This document shows, piece after piece, positions 9,569-19,244 of a DNA stretch of 64,000 bases. Position 1 is the first letter of the stretch. The number at the start of each line of letters is the position of its first letter. The notes below the pieces were generated by a model that saw only the letters and a list, made by a program, of their open reading frames with translations, was not told the origin of the DNA and made no database searches. Source of the DNA: an uncultured Luteimonas sp. (lineage in GTDB: Bacteria; Pseudomonadota; Gammaproteobacteria; Xanthomonadales; Xanthomonadaceae); contig CAKTDC010000007.1 in the NCBI GenBank assembly GCA_934541015.1, positions 1 through 64,000 on the forward strand, given 5' to 3'. The position numbers and the translations under genes are program-made.

Positions 9569-10192
9569 TCAGAGCGAGGCGTAGTCGCGTTCGGGCACCA
9601 CGCGCCAGGTGTTGTCTGCGGTCAGGTGTTCGACCAGGACCACGCGGTCGCCGCGCCTGGGCGGGGTGGTCGCGTCGCTGCGCACCTGCAGGACCAGGCC
9701 GGCGCCGCCGTCGTCGAGGTCGGCCATGCCGTGGGCGGCGTCGACCAGCGGGGTGCGCACCACGGCGACCTTGCCCAGCAGCGATTCGGGCACCTGCGGC
9801 TGCAGCCGCAGCAGCAGCCGGCGCAGCGGCCGCAGCACCGCGGCGGTGAGCAGGATCGCGGGCACCAGCGCCAGCACCGCCACCAGCGCGCCGAGCGCGT
9901 AGCGCAGCAGGCCCGGCAGCGGCGCCAGCACCAGCAGGTGGGTGAACCAGGTGATGGCCCAGCCGAACAGCACCAGCATGGTCAGCACCAGCAGCCACGG
10001 AATGCCGTCCAGGCCCAGGCGGGCGAAGATGCCCAGGCCGTCGGCGGCGCCGCCGTCGTCCAGGCCGGGGTCGAACACGTCCAGCCCGAGCAGGCCCACC
10101 GCCGACAGCAGCCACAGCCCCACGACCACCAGCAGGGCGATGCTGTACAGCAACGTCGGAAACCCCAGGCTGATGGTCAGGAACTCGGTCAT
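9569..10192 (-). CDS. yqiJ: OB-fold inner-membrane protein, YqiJ type
   Basis: A 207-residue membrane protein with three hydrophobic segments (about residues 10-36, 60-85 and 88-118) followed by a small soluble beta domain (about 130-207) with the NfeD/YqiJ pattern LLGKVAVVRTPLVDA ... GDRVVLVEHL. Proteins of this type are partners of flotillins: the OB-fold domain is thought to help target or scaffold them. It lies 36 bp upstream of the flotillin gene on the same strand. The ATG at 10192 is the first in frame. The 164-bp gap to ubiB upstream probably holds the promoter of this operon, although no convincing -35/-10 pair could be assigned. Confidence 0.87.
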   Translation of the reverse strand: MTEFLTISLGFPTLLYSIALLVVVGLWLLSAVGLLGLDVFDPGLDDGGAADGLGIFARLGLDGIPWLLVLTMLVLFGWAITWFTHLLVLAPLPGLLRYALGALVAVLALVPAILLTAAVLRPLRRLLLRLQPQVPESLLGKVAVVRTPLVDAAHGMADLDDGGAGLVLQVRSDATTPPRRGDRVVLVEHLTADNTWRVVPERDYASL

Positions 10193-10356
10193 CGTCTCGT
10201 ATGGCGGTTCGGATCGGGGCTCTTGTTGGGGATACGTCGATCGGCGGACCCAGCGGCCGGCCCGGCAGCGGCGCGCCGGCGTGCGCTGCCTGTGCCCTGG
10301 CTACATGACGGATTGTGCACGCGGATGTGACCGCGCTGCGGCGCCGGGGCGGCCGG

Positions 10357-12024
10357 TCACTGCCGCGGGATCGCCGCCAGCAGCGCCCACAGCCCGCCGG
10401 CGCCGGCCACCCACGCCGCCAGCGGCACCCCGGCGAAGGCCGGGCCGCCGGCCTCGAGCGCATACAGCACCGCGGCCACGATCAGCAGGCCCACGCCGAG
10501 GATGGCGGCGACCACCCGCCGCTGCATGGCCTTGAGCGTGCTGCTGATCTCGGCGATGTCGTGGGAGCGCATGCGCAGCTCGTGGCGGCCGCCGACCTGC
10601 TGCTCCAGCCAGGCGTGCAGCAGGCGCGGCATCTCCGGCGCGCGCGTGACCAGCTCCGGCATCCGCCTGCGGAACTCGTTGGCCAGCCGCTGCGGGCTGT
10701 AGCGCTCGACCAGGATGCGCTCGAGCACCGGCCGCGCGACCGCCCAGATGTCGATCTTCGGGTCGAGCAGGCGGCCGATGCCCTCGATGGTCAGCAGGGT
10801 CTTCTGCATCAGGATCAGCTGCGGCTGCAGGGTCAGCTGGTACTTCTGCGCGGTCCGGAACAGCTTGCCGAGCACTTCGCCCAGCGAGATTTCCGACAGC
10901 GGCCGGGTGAAGTAGGGCTCGCAGACCGCGCGCGCCGCGGCCTCCAGCTCGTCGATGCGGATGTGCGAAGGCATCCAGCCGGCCTGCACGTGCAGCTCGG
11001 CGATGCGCCGGTAGTCCTTGTTGAAGATCGCCATGAAGTTCTCGGCGAGGTAGTACTGGTCCTCGCCGGAGAGCTGGCCCATGATGCCGAAGTCGAGCGC
11101 GATGAAGCGCGGGTTGCCCTTGCGCTCCGGATCGACCCAGATGTTGCCGGCGTGGGCGTCGGCGTGGAAGAAGTTGTCGCGGAAGACCTGGGTGTAGAAC
11201 ACGCGCACGCCCTTGGCGGCGAGCGCCCGGCGGTCGATCCCGGCGGCGTCGAGCGCCTCGATGTCGTCGCTGTTGATGCCGCGCACGCGCTCCAGGGTGA
11301 GCACCTTCCGGGTGGTGTGGCTCCAGATCGGCTCGGGCACGTACAGGTCGGCCGAGTCGAGCCAGAAGCGGCGCAGCACCGAGGCGTTGGCGCCCTCGCG
11401 CTGCAGGTCGATCTCGGCGGCGAGCGTGTTCTCGATCTCGGCCACCACCTCGCGCGGACGGATCTTGTCGGCGTTGGGATGGGTGCGGTCGACCAGGGCG
11501 GCCATCGAGCGCAGCAGGGCGACGTCGCTGGCGATCTGCTTCTCCACCTCCGGGCGCAGCACCTTGACCACGACTTCGCGCGCCGGCGCGTCGCCGCTGG
11601 CGTGGAGGGTGGCGGCGTGGACCTGGGCGATCGAGGCCGAGGCCAGCGGCTGCACGTCGAAGGACGCGAACAGCTGGTCGATCGGCGCGTCCAGCTCGGC
11701 TTCGACGATGGCGCGCGCGACGGCGCCGTCGAAGGGCGCGACCTGGTCCTGCAGCAGGGCCAGCTCGTCGACCAGGTCGGGCGGCAGCAGGTCGCGGCGG
11801 GTGGACAGGATCTGGCCGAACTTGACGAAGATCGGGCCCAGCTCCTGCAGCGCCAGGCGCAGGCGTGCGCCCCGGGGCTGCGCGGCGATGTCGCCGGAGG
11901 CGCGCGGCACGAAGGGCCGCATCAGCCGCAGCCAGCGCGCGGCCGGCGTGTCTTCGAGCAGTTCGTCGAGGCGGTAGCGCAGCAGCACGCGGCCGATGCG
12001 CATGGCCCGCAGCAGCGAACTCAC
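10357..12024 (-). CDS. ubiB: Ubiquinone biosynthesis regulatory kinase/ATPase UbiB
   Basis: A 555-residue ABC1/ADCK-family atypical kinase needed for ubiquinone biosynthesis. The family hallmark KxGQ is at residues 68-71 (VKFGQ), with the ExD motif in [12 protein letters not shown], the catalytic loop [11 protein letters not shown] and the metal-binding DFG in LDFGIMG. Two hydrophobic segments close the C-terminus (about 500-550), which anchor UbiB to the inner membrane. The start is a GTG at 12024 whose GTGA overlaps the stop of ubiJ, so the two are translationally coupled as in the ubiE-ubiJ-ubiB operon of E. coli; no ubiE is adjacent here. Confidence 0.95.
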   Translation of the reverse strand: MSSLLRAMRIGRVLLRYRLDELLEDTPAARWLRLMRPFVPRASGDIAAQPRGARLRLALQELGPIFVKFGQILSTRRDLLPPDLVDELALLQDQVAPFDGAVARAIVEAELDAPIDQLFASFDVQPLASASIAQVHAATLHASGDAPAREVVVKVLRPEVEKQIASDVALLRSMAALVDRTHPNADKIRPREVVAEIENTLAAEIDLQREGANASVLRRFWLDSADLYVPEPIWSHTTRKVLTLERVRGINSDDIEALDAAGIDRRALAAKGVRVFYTQVFRDNFFHADAHAGNIWVDPERKGNPRFIALDFGIMGQLSGEDQYYLAENFMAIFNKDYRRIAELHVQAGWMPSHIRIDELEAAARAVCEPYFTRPLSEISLGEVLGKLFRTAQKYQLTLQPQLILMQKTLLTIEGIGRLLDPKIDIWAVARPVLERILVERYSPQRLANEFRRRMPELVTRAPEMPRLLHAWLEQQVGGRHELRMRSHDIAEISSTLKAMQRRVVAAILGVGLLIVAAVLYALEAGGPAFAGVPLAAWVAGAGGLWALLAAIPRQ

Positions 12025-12659
12025 GCCGAAGGTCCGGCCCCGGCGCCCAGCCGGGAGACGCGTGCGGCGAGGCGTTCGACGTCGTCGCGCAGGGTGTCGA
12101 CATCGTCGTGGAAGGCGTCGAGCTCGGCGCGCGCGACCACGTCGCGCGACTCCTCGGTCACATAGGCCGCGGCGCTGGAGGCAAGCTGGCCGCCGAGCTG
12201 CCTGGCCTGGCGCAGGGCCCCGGCGAAGGCGTTGGCGACCTGCACGCCGATGACCTCGCCGAACACGGCGGTGAAGGGCTGCTGCCAGTCGGGGTCGAAG
12301 CGCTCGGCGAGTTTCTGCAGCTGGCGCGCCAGTTCGGCGTCGCCGGAGATGCGCACCTTGCCGACCGGCGGGGCGTCGTCGCGGCGCAGGAAGGGCAGCT
12401 GCGACAGCATGCCGGCCAGGGTGCTGCGCACGGCGAGGTCGGGTTCGGCGCCGCCGTCCACCGGGCCGACGCGCAGGCGTTCGCCGTCGACCCGCAGCTG
12501 CAGCGCCAGCGGCGGCGATTCGAGGGTCAGTTCGATGCGGCGGCCGTCAAAGCGGTGCAGGGCCTGGCGGGTGTCGGGGTCGGCGTCGACGGCGCGGTTG
12601 AGCGCGGTTTCCAGCGCCTGTCCGGCGATCGGCTTGAGGGCGTCGAAAGGAGAGGCCAT
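12021..12659 (-). CDS. ubiJ: Ubiquinone biosynthesis accessory factor UbiJ (SCP2 domain)
   Basis: A 212-residue protein with an SCP2-like lipid-binding domain over roughly the first 115 residues ([19 protein letters not shown], then [20 protein letters not shown]) and a C-terminal helical/coiled-coil region. UbiJ binds the hydrophobic ubiquinone intermediates and holds the soluble Ubi-enzyme complex together. The position immediately before ubiB with a GTGA overlap is the strongest support for UbiJ rather than another SCP2 protein. The ATG at 12659 is preceded by AGAATG-poor sequence and no strong ribosome site. A rho-independent terminator lies upstream at 12701-12727, isolating this unit from the DUF1328 gene. 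Confidence 0.9.
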   Translation of the reverse strand: MASPFDALKPIAGQALETALNRAVDADPDTRQALHRFDGRRIELTLESPPLALQLRVDGERLRVGPVDGGAEPDLAVRSTLAGMLSQLPFLRRDDAPPVGKVRISGDAELARQLQKLAERFDPDWQQPFTAVFGEVIGVQVANAFAGALRQARQLGGQLASSAAAYVTEESRDVVARAELDAFHDDVDTLRDDVERLAARVSRLGAGAGPSA

Positions 12660-12700
12660 GGCGGCATTCTACCTGCAGGCCGTTGCCGCCCGGGGCGACG

Positions 12701-12727
12701 AAAAACAGCCCGCCGGAGGGCGGGCTG
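12701..12727 (-). terminator. Rho-independent terminator upstream of ubiJ
   Basis: Read on the minus strand: a 9-bp stem CAGCCCGCC / GGCGGGCTG with a 4-nt loop, followed directly by five T residues. It would end leftward transcripts coming from the DUF1328 gene before ubiJ. Confidence 0.8.
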
Positions 12728-12786
12728 CGGGGATGCCGAGGCATGGCCGGTGTGGTGCTGCACGCGAGGCGAACCGCCCAAACGCT

Positions 12787-12867
12787 GTCATCCCGGCGAA
12801 AGCCGGGATCCACCTGCTCCTGCAATGCGCTGAAATCAAGATGGACCCCGGCTTTCGCCGGGATGAC
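12787..12867. repeat. Palindromic GTCATCCCGGCG repeat
   Basis: An 81-bp near-perfect inverted repeat: GTCATCCCGGCGAAAGCCGG at the left and its complement, ending GCCGGGATGAC, at the right, with a short loop. Related copies lie at 22998-23074, inside 32422-32497, and at 42617-42728. This is a dispersed intergenic element of the kind common in Xanthomonadaceae; it can fold into one long hairpin in RNA. Confidence 0.85.
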
Positions 12868-12924
12868 AACAAGGATTTTCTGAAAGGTTGCCAGGTGCGT
12901 GCCACCGCACCAGGGGCGAGGCGG

Positions 12925-13080
12925 TCAGCGCCTGCCGCGCAGGAGCGAGACGATCGCCAGGATGATGAAGACGACGAACAGGACCCAGGCGATGTTGGAG
13001 GCGGCGCCGGCGATCCCGGAGAAGCCGAGGACGGCGGCGATGATGGCGATGATGAAAAAGATGACGGCGTAGCTGAGCAT
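12925..13080 (-). CDS. DUF1328-family small membrane protein (YtjA-like)
   Basis: A 51-residue protein made of two hydrophobic helices: it opens [20 protein letters not shown], has a Gly/Ala turn ([12 protein letters not shown]), then a second helix [15 protein letters not shown] and a basic end RGRR. This is the full length and pattern of the DUF1328/YtjA family, inner-membrane proteins often raised in stress; no molecular function is known. It is shorter than most gene callers accept. The upstream side (13081 onward) is a long repeat-rich spacer. Confidence 0.88.
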   Translation of the reverse strand: MLSYAVIFFIIAIIAAVLGFSGIAGAASNIAWVLFVVFIILAIVSLLRGRR

Positions 13081-13825
13081 GTGTTCGGTCTCCGTTCGGT
13101 AGCCGACCCTGCCGGGGCCGGCATGGCCCGCTTCAACGGCGGCGTGTGCAGGCAGACTAGCGGGGGAGCGGTCGCGACCGGGTGAGAGCGGAGTGATGCC
13201 GTCGTGAAGAATCCGCAGCGCGCGCGTGCTGGCGCGCTGGTTCCAATCTTCCAGGAGCGCCAGGTTTCGTCCGCAACTTGGGCGCGTGGCTTGGCATTTC
13301 CCCCGTTCTTCTCTCCCCTTCTGGAGAATCGAAAAGCCCTCGGATCGGGGCTTGTGGACAAGAGGGTCGCCACGGGACGGGGATTGCTTCCAGGCTCGAT
13401 CAGCGCGCTGCGCGGTCCGGCCCGGCGCAGCGCGCTGACCAGAGCTGGACCAGGGCTTGCGGAGCGAGGGTCGCCCCGGGCCGGGGATTGCTACCCGGCT
13501 CGGTCAGCCCGCTTGGCGGTCCAGCCCGGCGCAGCGCGCCGGGCGTTCGCACGGGCGCGCGGCATGCCGCGCAAGCTGCCCGTGCTTACCCATGGCTGAC
13601 TCGCCGCCGCAGCGCATCCATGCGCTGCTCTCCGCAATTCCCCGGCCCGGGACGCCCCTTGATCCGTGAACGACTCCTCTTCGTTTGGGCAGCAAAGCAC
13701 TTGCTCCCGAAGCATCGAACCAGACGCAGCAGCGATCCCCGGCCGGCAGGGCGTGGCGTCCTATCGAAGCCGGCAACGCAGAGAGTTGGCCAGGCGGCCT
13801 GGGCAGGAGGGCGGCCGGGCGAAAG
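13081..13825. repeat. 745-bp gene-free spacer with a duplicated ~95-bp repeat
   Basis: No convincing gene. Two ~95-bp direct copies lie at about 13342-13436 and 13447-13541, each opening with GGRYCRGGGCTTG, carrying GGGTCGCC...GGGGATTGCT and ending CCGGCGCAGCGCGC. A further piece, AGCGATCCCCGGCCGGCAGG, is at 13734, which is the reverse complement of the GGGGATTGCT core; the same piece occurs at about 47569 with GGATCGGGGCTTGCGGA just before it. This marks a second dispersed repeat family distinct from the short palindromes. Confidence 0.65.
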
Positions 13826-15214
13826 TCAGGACGCCGAAGCCGCTCCTTCGCGTACCGGCCCCTCGTGCTGGCGCAGCAGCGCGTCGGTGTCGATCAGCTC
13901 CGGATCCCTGAGCACCTGCGCCAGCCGCTCCCGGTCGAGCTGGCCGGTCCAGCGCGCGATCACCAGGGTGCCGATGCCGTTGCCGGTGAGGTTGGTCAGC
14001 GCGCGCGCCTCGGACATGAAACGGTCGATGCCCACGATCAGGGCGATGCCGGCCAGCGGGATCACGCTGTCGAAGGCGGCCAGCGACGCGGCCAGGGTCA
14101 CCAGGCCCGCGCCGGAGACGCCGGCCGCGCCGTTGGAGGAGATCAGCATGAACACCAGCAGCCCGATCTGCGTGCCCAGCGGCACGTCGATGCCGAACGC
14201 CTGGGCGATGAAGATCGCGCCCATCGCCATGTAGATCGCGGTGCCGTCGAGATTGAACGAATAGCCGGTGGGAATGGTCAGTCCGACCACCGAGCGCGGC
14301 ACGCCGGCCGCCTCCAGCTTCACCAGCATCCGCGGCAGCACCGATTCGGACGAGGAGGTGCCGAGCACGATCAGCAGCTCGTCGCGGATCAGGCGGATGT
14401 AGCGGAACACGCTGAAGCCCGACCAGGAGCAGATCGGGCCGAGGATGCAGAAGATGAAGACCAGGCAGGTCAGGTAGAAGCCGAGCATGAACTGCAGCAG
14501 CGAGCCGAGGATCTGGCTGCCGTACTGGCCGATGGTGAAGGCCATGCCGCCCATCGCGCCCAGCGGCGCGAACCACATCACGATCCGGATCACGCCGAAC
14601 ATGACGTGGGCCACGGTGTCGAGCGCCTGCACCGCGCCGCGCCCGCGCTCGCCCATCGCCGCCAGCGCGCAGGCCACCAGGATCGCCATCACCAGCACCT
14701 GGATCAGCTGGCCGTCGACGAAGGCGCCGAGGAAGCTGTCCGGAACCAGGTGCAGGATGAAGCCGGTGATGCCTTCGCCGCTGGCCTTGCCGGCCGCGGC
14801 GATGGTGCCGGTGGCGGCGGTCGCGTCGAAGGTGGCGATGTCCAGCTCCAGGCCCGCGCCGGGCTGGAGCAGGTTGACCACCACCAGGCCGATGGCGAGC
14901 GCGAACACCGTGGTGACGTTGAAGTAGATCACCGTGCGCAACGCCAGGCCGCCGGCCTTGGCCAGGTCGCCCAGGCCGGCGATGCCCACGACCACGGTGG
15001 CGAAGATCGTCGGCGCGATCACCACCTTGACCAGCTTGATGAACAGGTCCGCCAGCCATTTCATCTGCGCACCGGTGTCCGGCGCGAGCAGGCCGATGGC
15101 GATGCCCGCGGCGATGCCCAGCAGCACCCAGAAGTACAGGTGGCGCCACAGCGGGAGCTTGCCGCGCGTGCCGCGCCGCGGGGCGGGAAGGATGGCTTCC
15201 GGGGCCTGGCTCAT
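13826..15214 (-). CDS. dctA: C4-dicarboxylate:cation symporter DctA
   Basis: A 462-residue DAACS-family carrier that imports C4-dicarboxylates (succinate, fumarate, malate) with protons or sodium. Eight or so membrane segments are apparent; the family signatures are present in order: GTSSSESVLPRMLVKLE (hairpin HP1), GLTIPTGYSFNLDGTAIYM (TM7), and SSNGAAGVSGAGLV (HP2). The serine-rich HP1 and the SFNLDGT motif fit DctA better than the glutamate carriers. It starts 20 bp after the stop of oleD on the same strand, so it may be the last gene of an oleC-oleD-dctA transcript. Substrate is inferred from the family. Confidence 0.9.
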   Translation of the reverse strand: MSQAPEAILPAPRRGTRGKLPLWRHLYFWVLLGIAAGIAIGLLAPDTGAQMKWLADLFIKLVKVVIAPTIFATVVVGIAGLGDLAKAGGLALRTVIYFNVTTVFALAIGLVVVNLLQPGAGLELDIATFDATAATGTIAAAGKASGEGITGFILHLVPDSFLGAFVDGQLIQVLVMAILVACALAAMGERGRGAVQALDTVAHVMFGVIRIVMWFAPLGAMGGMAFTIGQYGSQILGSLLQFMLGFYLTCLVFIFCILGPICSWSGFSVFRYIRLIRDELLIVLGTSSSESVLPRMLVKLEAAGVPRSVVGLTIPTGYSFNLDGTAIYMAMGAIFIAQAFGIDVPLGTQIGLLVFMLISSNGAAGVSGAGLVTLAASLAAFDSVIPLAGIALIVGIDRFMSEARALTNLTGNGIGTLVIARWTGQLDRERLAQVLRDPELIDTDALLRQHEGPVREGAASAS

Positions 15215-15233
15215 CGGGTCGGGCTCGTGGATG

Positions 15234-16229
15234 TCAGGGGGCCTGCAACGAGGCCCGCAGCCGTTCCAGGCCCTCGGCGATCGTCACCCGCGGCTTATAG
15301 CCGAAGTCGGCCGCCGCCGGGGCCATCGAGTACCAGTGCGTGGTGCGCAGCTGCTCGGCGAGGAAGCGGGTCATCGGCGGTTCGCCCCGCAGCCGCAGCA
15401 GCGGCCACAGGGTTTCGCAGACCGCGCCGATCGCGTAGGCGGCGCCGAAGGGGATCGAGCCGCGCACCGGCGGCGCACCGGCCGCAGCAAGCAGGGCGTC
15501 GAGGATCTCGCGCATCGGCATCGGCTCGCCGTTGCTGATGAAGTAGGCGCGCCCGGCGCAGGCCGCGCCGGGGGCGAGGTGGTCGAAGGCGTCGAAGTGC
15601 GCCTGTGCGGCGTTGTCGATATAGGTGGTGTCGACCAGGTTGTCGCCGCTGCCGACCAGGCGCAGCCGCCCGGCCCTGGCGCGCTCGACCAGCCGCGGCA
15701 GCAGCTGCAGGTCGCCCGGCCCCCAGATCAGGCGCGGGCGCAGCGCGACGGTGGCCAGGTCGGCGTCGCTGGCCGCCAGCACCGCCTTCTCGGCGATGGT
15801 CTTGGTGGCCGGGTAGGGTGCCTTGAAGCCTTCGCCGTAGGGCACGGTATCGGCGGTGCCGCCTTCCACCGGGCGGGTCGCGCGGTGGGTGACGCTGGGG
15901 GTGGAGGTGTGGACCAGGCGGCCGATGCCGTGGGCGCGGCAGGCGGCCAGCACGTTCCGCGTGCCCAGGACATTGGCGGCGTGGTAGCTGGCGTAGCTGC
16001 CCCAGGCGCCGGCCTTGGCCGCGTTGTGGAAGACCGCGTCGACCCCCTGCGCCGCGGCCAGCACCGCGTCGCGGTCGGCCAGGTCGCCCTGGTGCTGGCG
16101 CACGCCCAGCGCGTCGAGCGCGGGGGTACGGCTGCGCTGGAAGCTCGACACCTCGTGCCCGCGTTCGACCAGCCCGCGGCACAGCGCCTGCCCGAGGAAG
16201 CCGCCGCCGCCGGTGACCAGGATCTTCAA
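15234..16229 (-). CDS. oleD: OleD, 2-alkyl-3-oxoalkanoate reductase
   Basis: A 331-residue short-chain dehydrogenase/reductase of the extended NAD(P)-epimerase type. It reduces the 2-alkyl-3-ketoacid made by OleA to the beta-hydroxy acid in long-chain olefin biosynthesis. The nucleotide site GGGGFLGQ is at residues 7-14 and the catalytic YxxxK is in [11 protein letters not shown]. The start is a TTG at 16229: its TTGA overlaps the stop of oleC, and the N-terminus then reads [19 protein letters not shown], as expected for OleD. The open frame extends far upstream but that part is an OleC shadow. OleC-OleD adjacency is the usual ole order. Confidence 0.93.
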   Translation of the reverse strand: MKILVTGGGGFLGQALCRGLVERGHEVSSFQRSRTPALDALGVRQHQGDLADRDAVLAAAQGVDAVFHNAAKAGAWGSYASYHAANVLGTRNVLAACRAHGIGRLVHTSTPSVTHRATRPVEGGTADTVPYGEGFKAPYPATKTIAEKAVLAASDADLATVALRPRLIWGPGDLQLLPRLVERARAGRLRLVGSGDNLVDTTYIDNAAQAHFDAFDHLAPGAACAGRAYFISNGEPMPMREILDALLAAAGAPPVRGSIPFGAAYAIGAVCETLWPLLRLRGEPPMTRFLAEQLRTTHWYSMAPAAADFGYKPRVTIAEGLERLRASLQAP

Positions 16230-17872
16230 GCCCGGAGCCTCCGCGCCGCCCACCGCGCCAGGATCTCGCGGCCGATCTTGGCGTTGTGGCGGATGTCGAC
16301 CGGGAAACCGGGATGGAACAGGATGGTGTCGATGCCGGCGGTGTGCGCGAAGCGGGCGGCGATCGCGCGCAGGTCGCGCTCGATCCGCGCGTGCGCGTTG
16401 CCCGGAATCCCGTGGCCGGCCTCCACGCACAGCACCGGCCGCTGCGCGCCCGGCTCGCCGACGCCGACCAGCGCGGTGCGGCGCACGTCGGGGTGGACGT
16501 TGAAGACCGGTTCGACCTGCTCGGTGTACAGCGGTCCGCCGGCGGTTTCGACACGGTGCGACTTGCGGCCGCAGAACCACAGGCGGCCTTCCTCGTCGAA
16601 CCAGCCCAGGTCGCCCATGCGGTGGACGGTGCGGAGGAGGGTCGGAGTGGGGGCCGCCGCTTCGATGATCTTCGCCAGCCGCGTCTGCGCATCGCGGTTG
16701 AAATACGTATCCGTCACGCTCGGCCCCGCCACCGTGATCTCGCCCACCTCGCCCGCCGCGACCAGCAGATCGTCCGACCAGGTTGCGATCGCCTCGTCGC
16801 TGATGCGGATGATGCGCACCTCGTTCGGCGGCACCGGCCGGCCGATGCAGGTGCCGGCGCCGTGCTCGGTGCGCTTGCGCAGCTGCAGCAGCTCGCGGCC
16901 TTCGATCACCGCCACCGGCAGGCATTCGGTGGCGCCATAGGGGGTCCAGAAGCGCGCGTCGGGCGGCAGCAGCGCCAGCATGCGCGCCACCACGTCCGGC
17001 GGCACCGGCGCGCCGGCCGAGGTCACGCGACGCAGGGTCGGCAGCGGCGCGCCGTGGTCGGCCAGCACCCGCATCAGCGCCGGCGAGCCGAACAGCTGGT
17101 CGGCGCCGAAGCGCGCGATCGCCTTGCGCAGGGTGCGCGCATCGGCCTGCGCCGGCCGGGTCGGATCCATGTCCGGGATGATCGAGGTCAGCCCCAGCGC
17201 CGGATCGAACAGGGCGAAGGGCGGGAAGGTCGGGAAGTCCACGCCCCCTTCCTCGATGCCGAAGGCGTCGCGCAGCATCTGCAGCTGCGCGATGAAATGG
17301 CGGTGCCGGTAAACCACGCCCTTGGGCACGCCGGTGCTGCCGCTGGTGAACAGGATCGCCGCGGTCTCCTCGCCGTCGGTGGCGGCCAGCTGCGGTCCGG
17401 CGCCGTGGCCCTCGCGCTCCACCTGCGCCAGGGTGGCATTGGCCAGCAGCGCCACGCGTCCGGTGGTGATGCGCACGCGCGCCGACTTCGCCCAGCCCAG
17501 CAGCACCCGCGCGAACTGCGCCAGCGGGATGCCGATGAACGCCTCGGCCTGCGCCTCGTCCAGGCACTGCCTGAGCGCGCGCTTGTCGATGCCCGGGTCG
17601 ATCAGCACCGGCACCGCACCGGCCTTGAACAGCGCGAACATCAGCAGGAAGAACTCCGGCGTCGGCCGCACCATCACCACCGCGCGCGTGCCGCGGACGA
17701 TGCCGCGCGCGGCCAGTCCGGCGGCGATGGCGTCGCTGCGCCGGTCGAGCTCGCCATAGGTCAGGGCGATGTCGTAGGCGCCGTCCAGGCCCGGGCAGCG
17801 CATCGCCACGCGGTCGGGGGCATGGGCCGCCATGCGCGGCAGCGCTGCGGCGATGTTGCAGGCCTGGCTCAT
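16226..17872 (-). CDS. oleC: OleC, olefin beta-lactone synthetase
   Basis: A 548-residue ANL-superfamily (AMP-binding) enzyme that converts the beta-hydroxy acid from OleD into a beta-lactone with ATP. The AMP-binding signature [13 protein letters not shown] (about 190-202), the [11 protein letters not shown] motif and the [19 protein letters not shown] core are present, and the length is normal for OleC. The ATG at 17872 is chosen because the protein then begins [15 protein letters not shown]; the longer open frame to 18004 has no supporting sequence. It reads away from tenA across a 194-bp divergent spacer, the likely promoter of oleCD. Confidence 0.93.
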   Translation of the reverse strand: MSQACNIAAALPRMAAHAPDRVAMRCPGLDGAYDIALTYGELDRRSDAIAAGLAARGIVRGTRAVVMVRPTPEFFLLMFALFKAGAVPVLIDPGIDKRALRQCLDEAQAEAFIGIPLAQFARVLLGWAKSARVRITTGRVALLANATLAQVEREGHGAGPQLAATDGEETAAILFTSGSTGVPKGVVYRHRHFIAQLQMLRDAFGIEEGGVDFPTFPPFALFDPALGLTSIIPDMDPTRPAQADARTLRKAIARFGADQLFGSPALMRVLADHGAPLPTLRRVTSAGAPVPPDVVARMLALLPPDARFWTPYGATECLPVAVIEGRELLQLRKRTEHGAGTCIGRPVPPNEVRIIRISDEAIATWSDDLLVAAGEVGEITVAGPSVTDTYFNRDAQTRLAKIIEAAAPTPTLLRTVHRMGDLGWFDEEGRLWFCGRKSHRVETAGGPLYTEQVEPVFNVHPDVRRTALVGVGEPGAQRPVLCVEAGHGIPGNAHARIERDLRAIAARFAHTAGIDTILFHPGFPVDIRHNAKIGREILARWAARRLRA

Positions 17873-18066
17873 GCGCCGATTATCGCCCGCTGCCGCGGCG
17901 CATTGGACGCACCCGGCGCGCTGGCCGACAATCCCGCGGCCGCGGCGACGGTGCGATCCGCCGGCCGCGGCGTGCCCCGCCACTGCCCGGTCCACGCCAT
18001 GCACGATGCGTCCACCCCGAGTCTCCGCCGCGCCGCCAGGCGCGCAGCGCCCGCCGGAGCGCGCCG

Positions 18067-18738
18067 ATGACCCTGTTCGAACGGCTCAAGGCCGCCGCCG
18101 CCGAGGACTGGAACGCCTACGTCGACCACGCCTTCGTGCGCGGCCTCGGCGACGGTTCGCTGCCGCAGGCCGCATTCCGGCGCTACCTGGTGCAGGACTA
18201 CCTGTTCCTGATCCAGTTCGCGCGCGCCCACGCGCTGGCCGCGTACAAGTCGCGCAGCCTTGCCGACATGCGCGCGGCCAAGGACGGGCTGGCCGCGATC
18301 GTGGACGTGGAAATGAACCTGCACCTGCGCCTGTGCGAACGCTGGGGGCTGTCGGCGGCGGACGTGGAAGCCACGCCCGAGCACGCGGCCACCGTGGCCT
18401 ACACCCGCTGGGTGCTGGACATCGGCAACAGCGGCGACCTGCTCGAGCTGCAGGTGGCGCTCACCCCCTGCACCCTGGGCTATGCCGACATCGGCCGGCG
18501 GCTCGCGCCCCGGGGCGCGGCGGCGCTGGAGGCGGGCCACCCCTACCGCGAGTGGATCGGCGAGTATTCGGGCGAGGCCTTCCAGCAGCTCGGGCGCGAC
18601 ACCGACGCCTGGCTGGACGATCTCGGCCGCCGCTACGCCGGGGAGCAGCGCTTCGCCGGACTCACCGCGATCTTCGCCAAGGCCGCGCGCCTGGAGGCCG
18701 GGTTCTGGCAGATGGGGCTGGAGGCGGCGCAGGACTGA
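18067..18738 (+). CDS. tenA: TenA-family thiaminase II / aminopyrimidine hydrolase
   Basis: A 223-residue all-helical protein of the TenA/thiaminase-2 family, which hydrolyses aminopyrimidine breakdown products of thiamine for salvage. The catalytic cysteine is in ALTPCTLGYADIG and the late conserved glutamate in ARLEAGFWQMGLEA; YLVQDYLFLIQFARAHALA is typical of the N-terminal half. It is divergent from oleC and convergent with osmC. No thiamine riboswitch (no TPP-like CTGAGA...ACC core) was seen in the spacer. The related PqqC-like branch is less likely given the cysteine. Confidence 0.88.
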   Translation: MTLFERLKAAAAEDWNAYVDHAFVRGLGDGSLPQAAFRRYLVQDYLFLIQFARAHALAAYKSRSLADMRAAKDGLAAIVDVEMNLHLRLCERWGLSAADVEATPEHAATVAYTRWVLDIGNSGDLLELQVALTPCTLGYADIGRRLAPRGAAALEAGHPYREWIGEYSGEAFQQLGRDTDAWLDDLGRRYAGEQRFAGLTAIFAKAARLEAGFWQMGLEAAQD

Positions 18739-18769
18739 GCGCCGCCGGGCCGCATCCGTGGCGCGCAGG

Positions 18770-19180
18770 TCAGTCCTGCAGCGCGCTGTCGATGCGGACC
18801 TCGCCGACCAGCAGCTTGTGCATCGGGCACAGGTTGGCGATCTGCAGCAGGCGCTCGCGCTGGGCTGCGTCGAGCGGGCCCACGAGCGTGATCCGGCGGC
18901 GGATGTCGCTGCCGGTGTCGGGCTTGCCGTCCGGATCCAGCTCCAGCGCCACCTGCACGTCCTGCAGCGGCCACTGCTTGCGCGCCGCGTACATCTTCAG
19001 CGTGATCGCGGTGCACGCCCCGAGCGAGGACAGCAGCAGCTGGTCCGGCGCCGGCGCGGTATCGCCGCCGCCCAGGCCGGCCGGCTCGTCGGCGCGCCAG
19101 GCGTGGCCGGCCGGATCGGTCAATTCCACGATGTAGTCGGTGCCGGTGGTGCTGGCGAGGACGCGGGCCGAAGCGGTCAT
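18770..19180 (-). CDS. OsmC-family peroxiredoxin-like protein
   Basis: A 136-residue OsmC/Ohr-superfamily protein, thiol-dependent peroxide reductases of the cytoplasm. The two reactive cysteines are in [17 protein letters not shown] (about residue 56) and [10 protein letters not shown] (about 118), with the conserved Gly-rich [13 protein letters not shown] segment before the first. It is closer to the general OsmC/YhfA-like group than to Ohr. It ends 32 bp after the tenA stop (convergent) and is followed upstream by a pirin on the same strand, so the two may share a redox-stress promoter. Confidence 0.88.
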   Translation of the reverse strand: MTASARVLASTTGTDYIVELTDPAGHAWRADEPAGLGGGDTAPAPDQLLLSSLGACTAITLKMYAARKQWPLQDVQVALELDPDGKPDTGSDIRRRITLVGPLDAAQRERLLQIANLCPMHKLLVGEVRIDSALQD

Positions 19181-19244
19181 GTGGTGTCTCCTGGTGTCGA
19201 TGCGGCGAAGCGCCGGCTGCGGATATTGTGCAGCCGGCGCGGTT

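Noticed and set aside
17873..18066. TPP riboswitch ahead of tenA
   Set aside because: No CTGAGA or matching ACC-containing thi-box elements are present in the divergent spacer.
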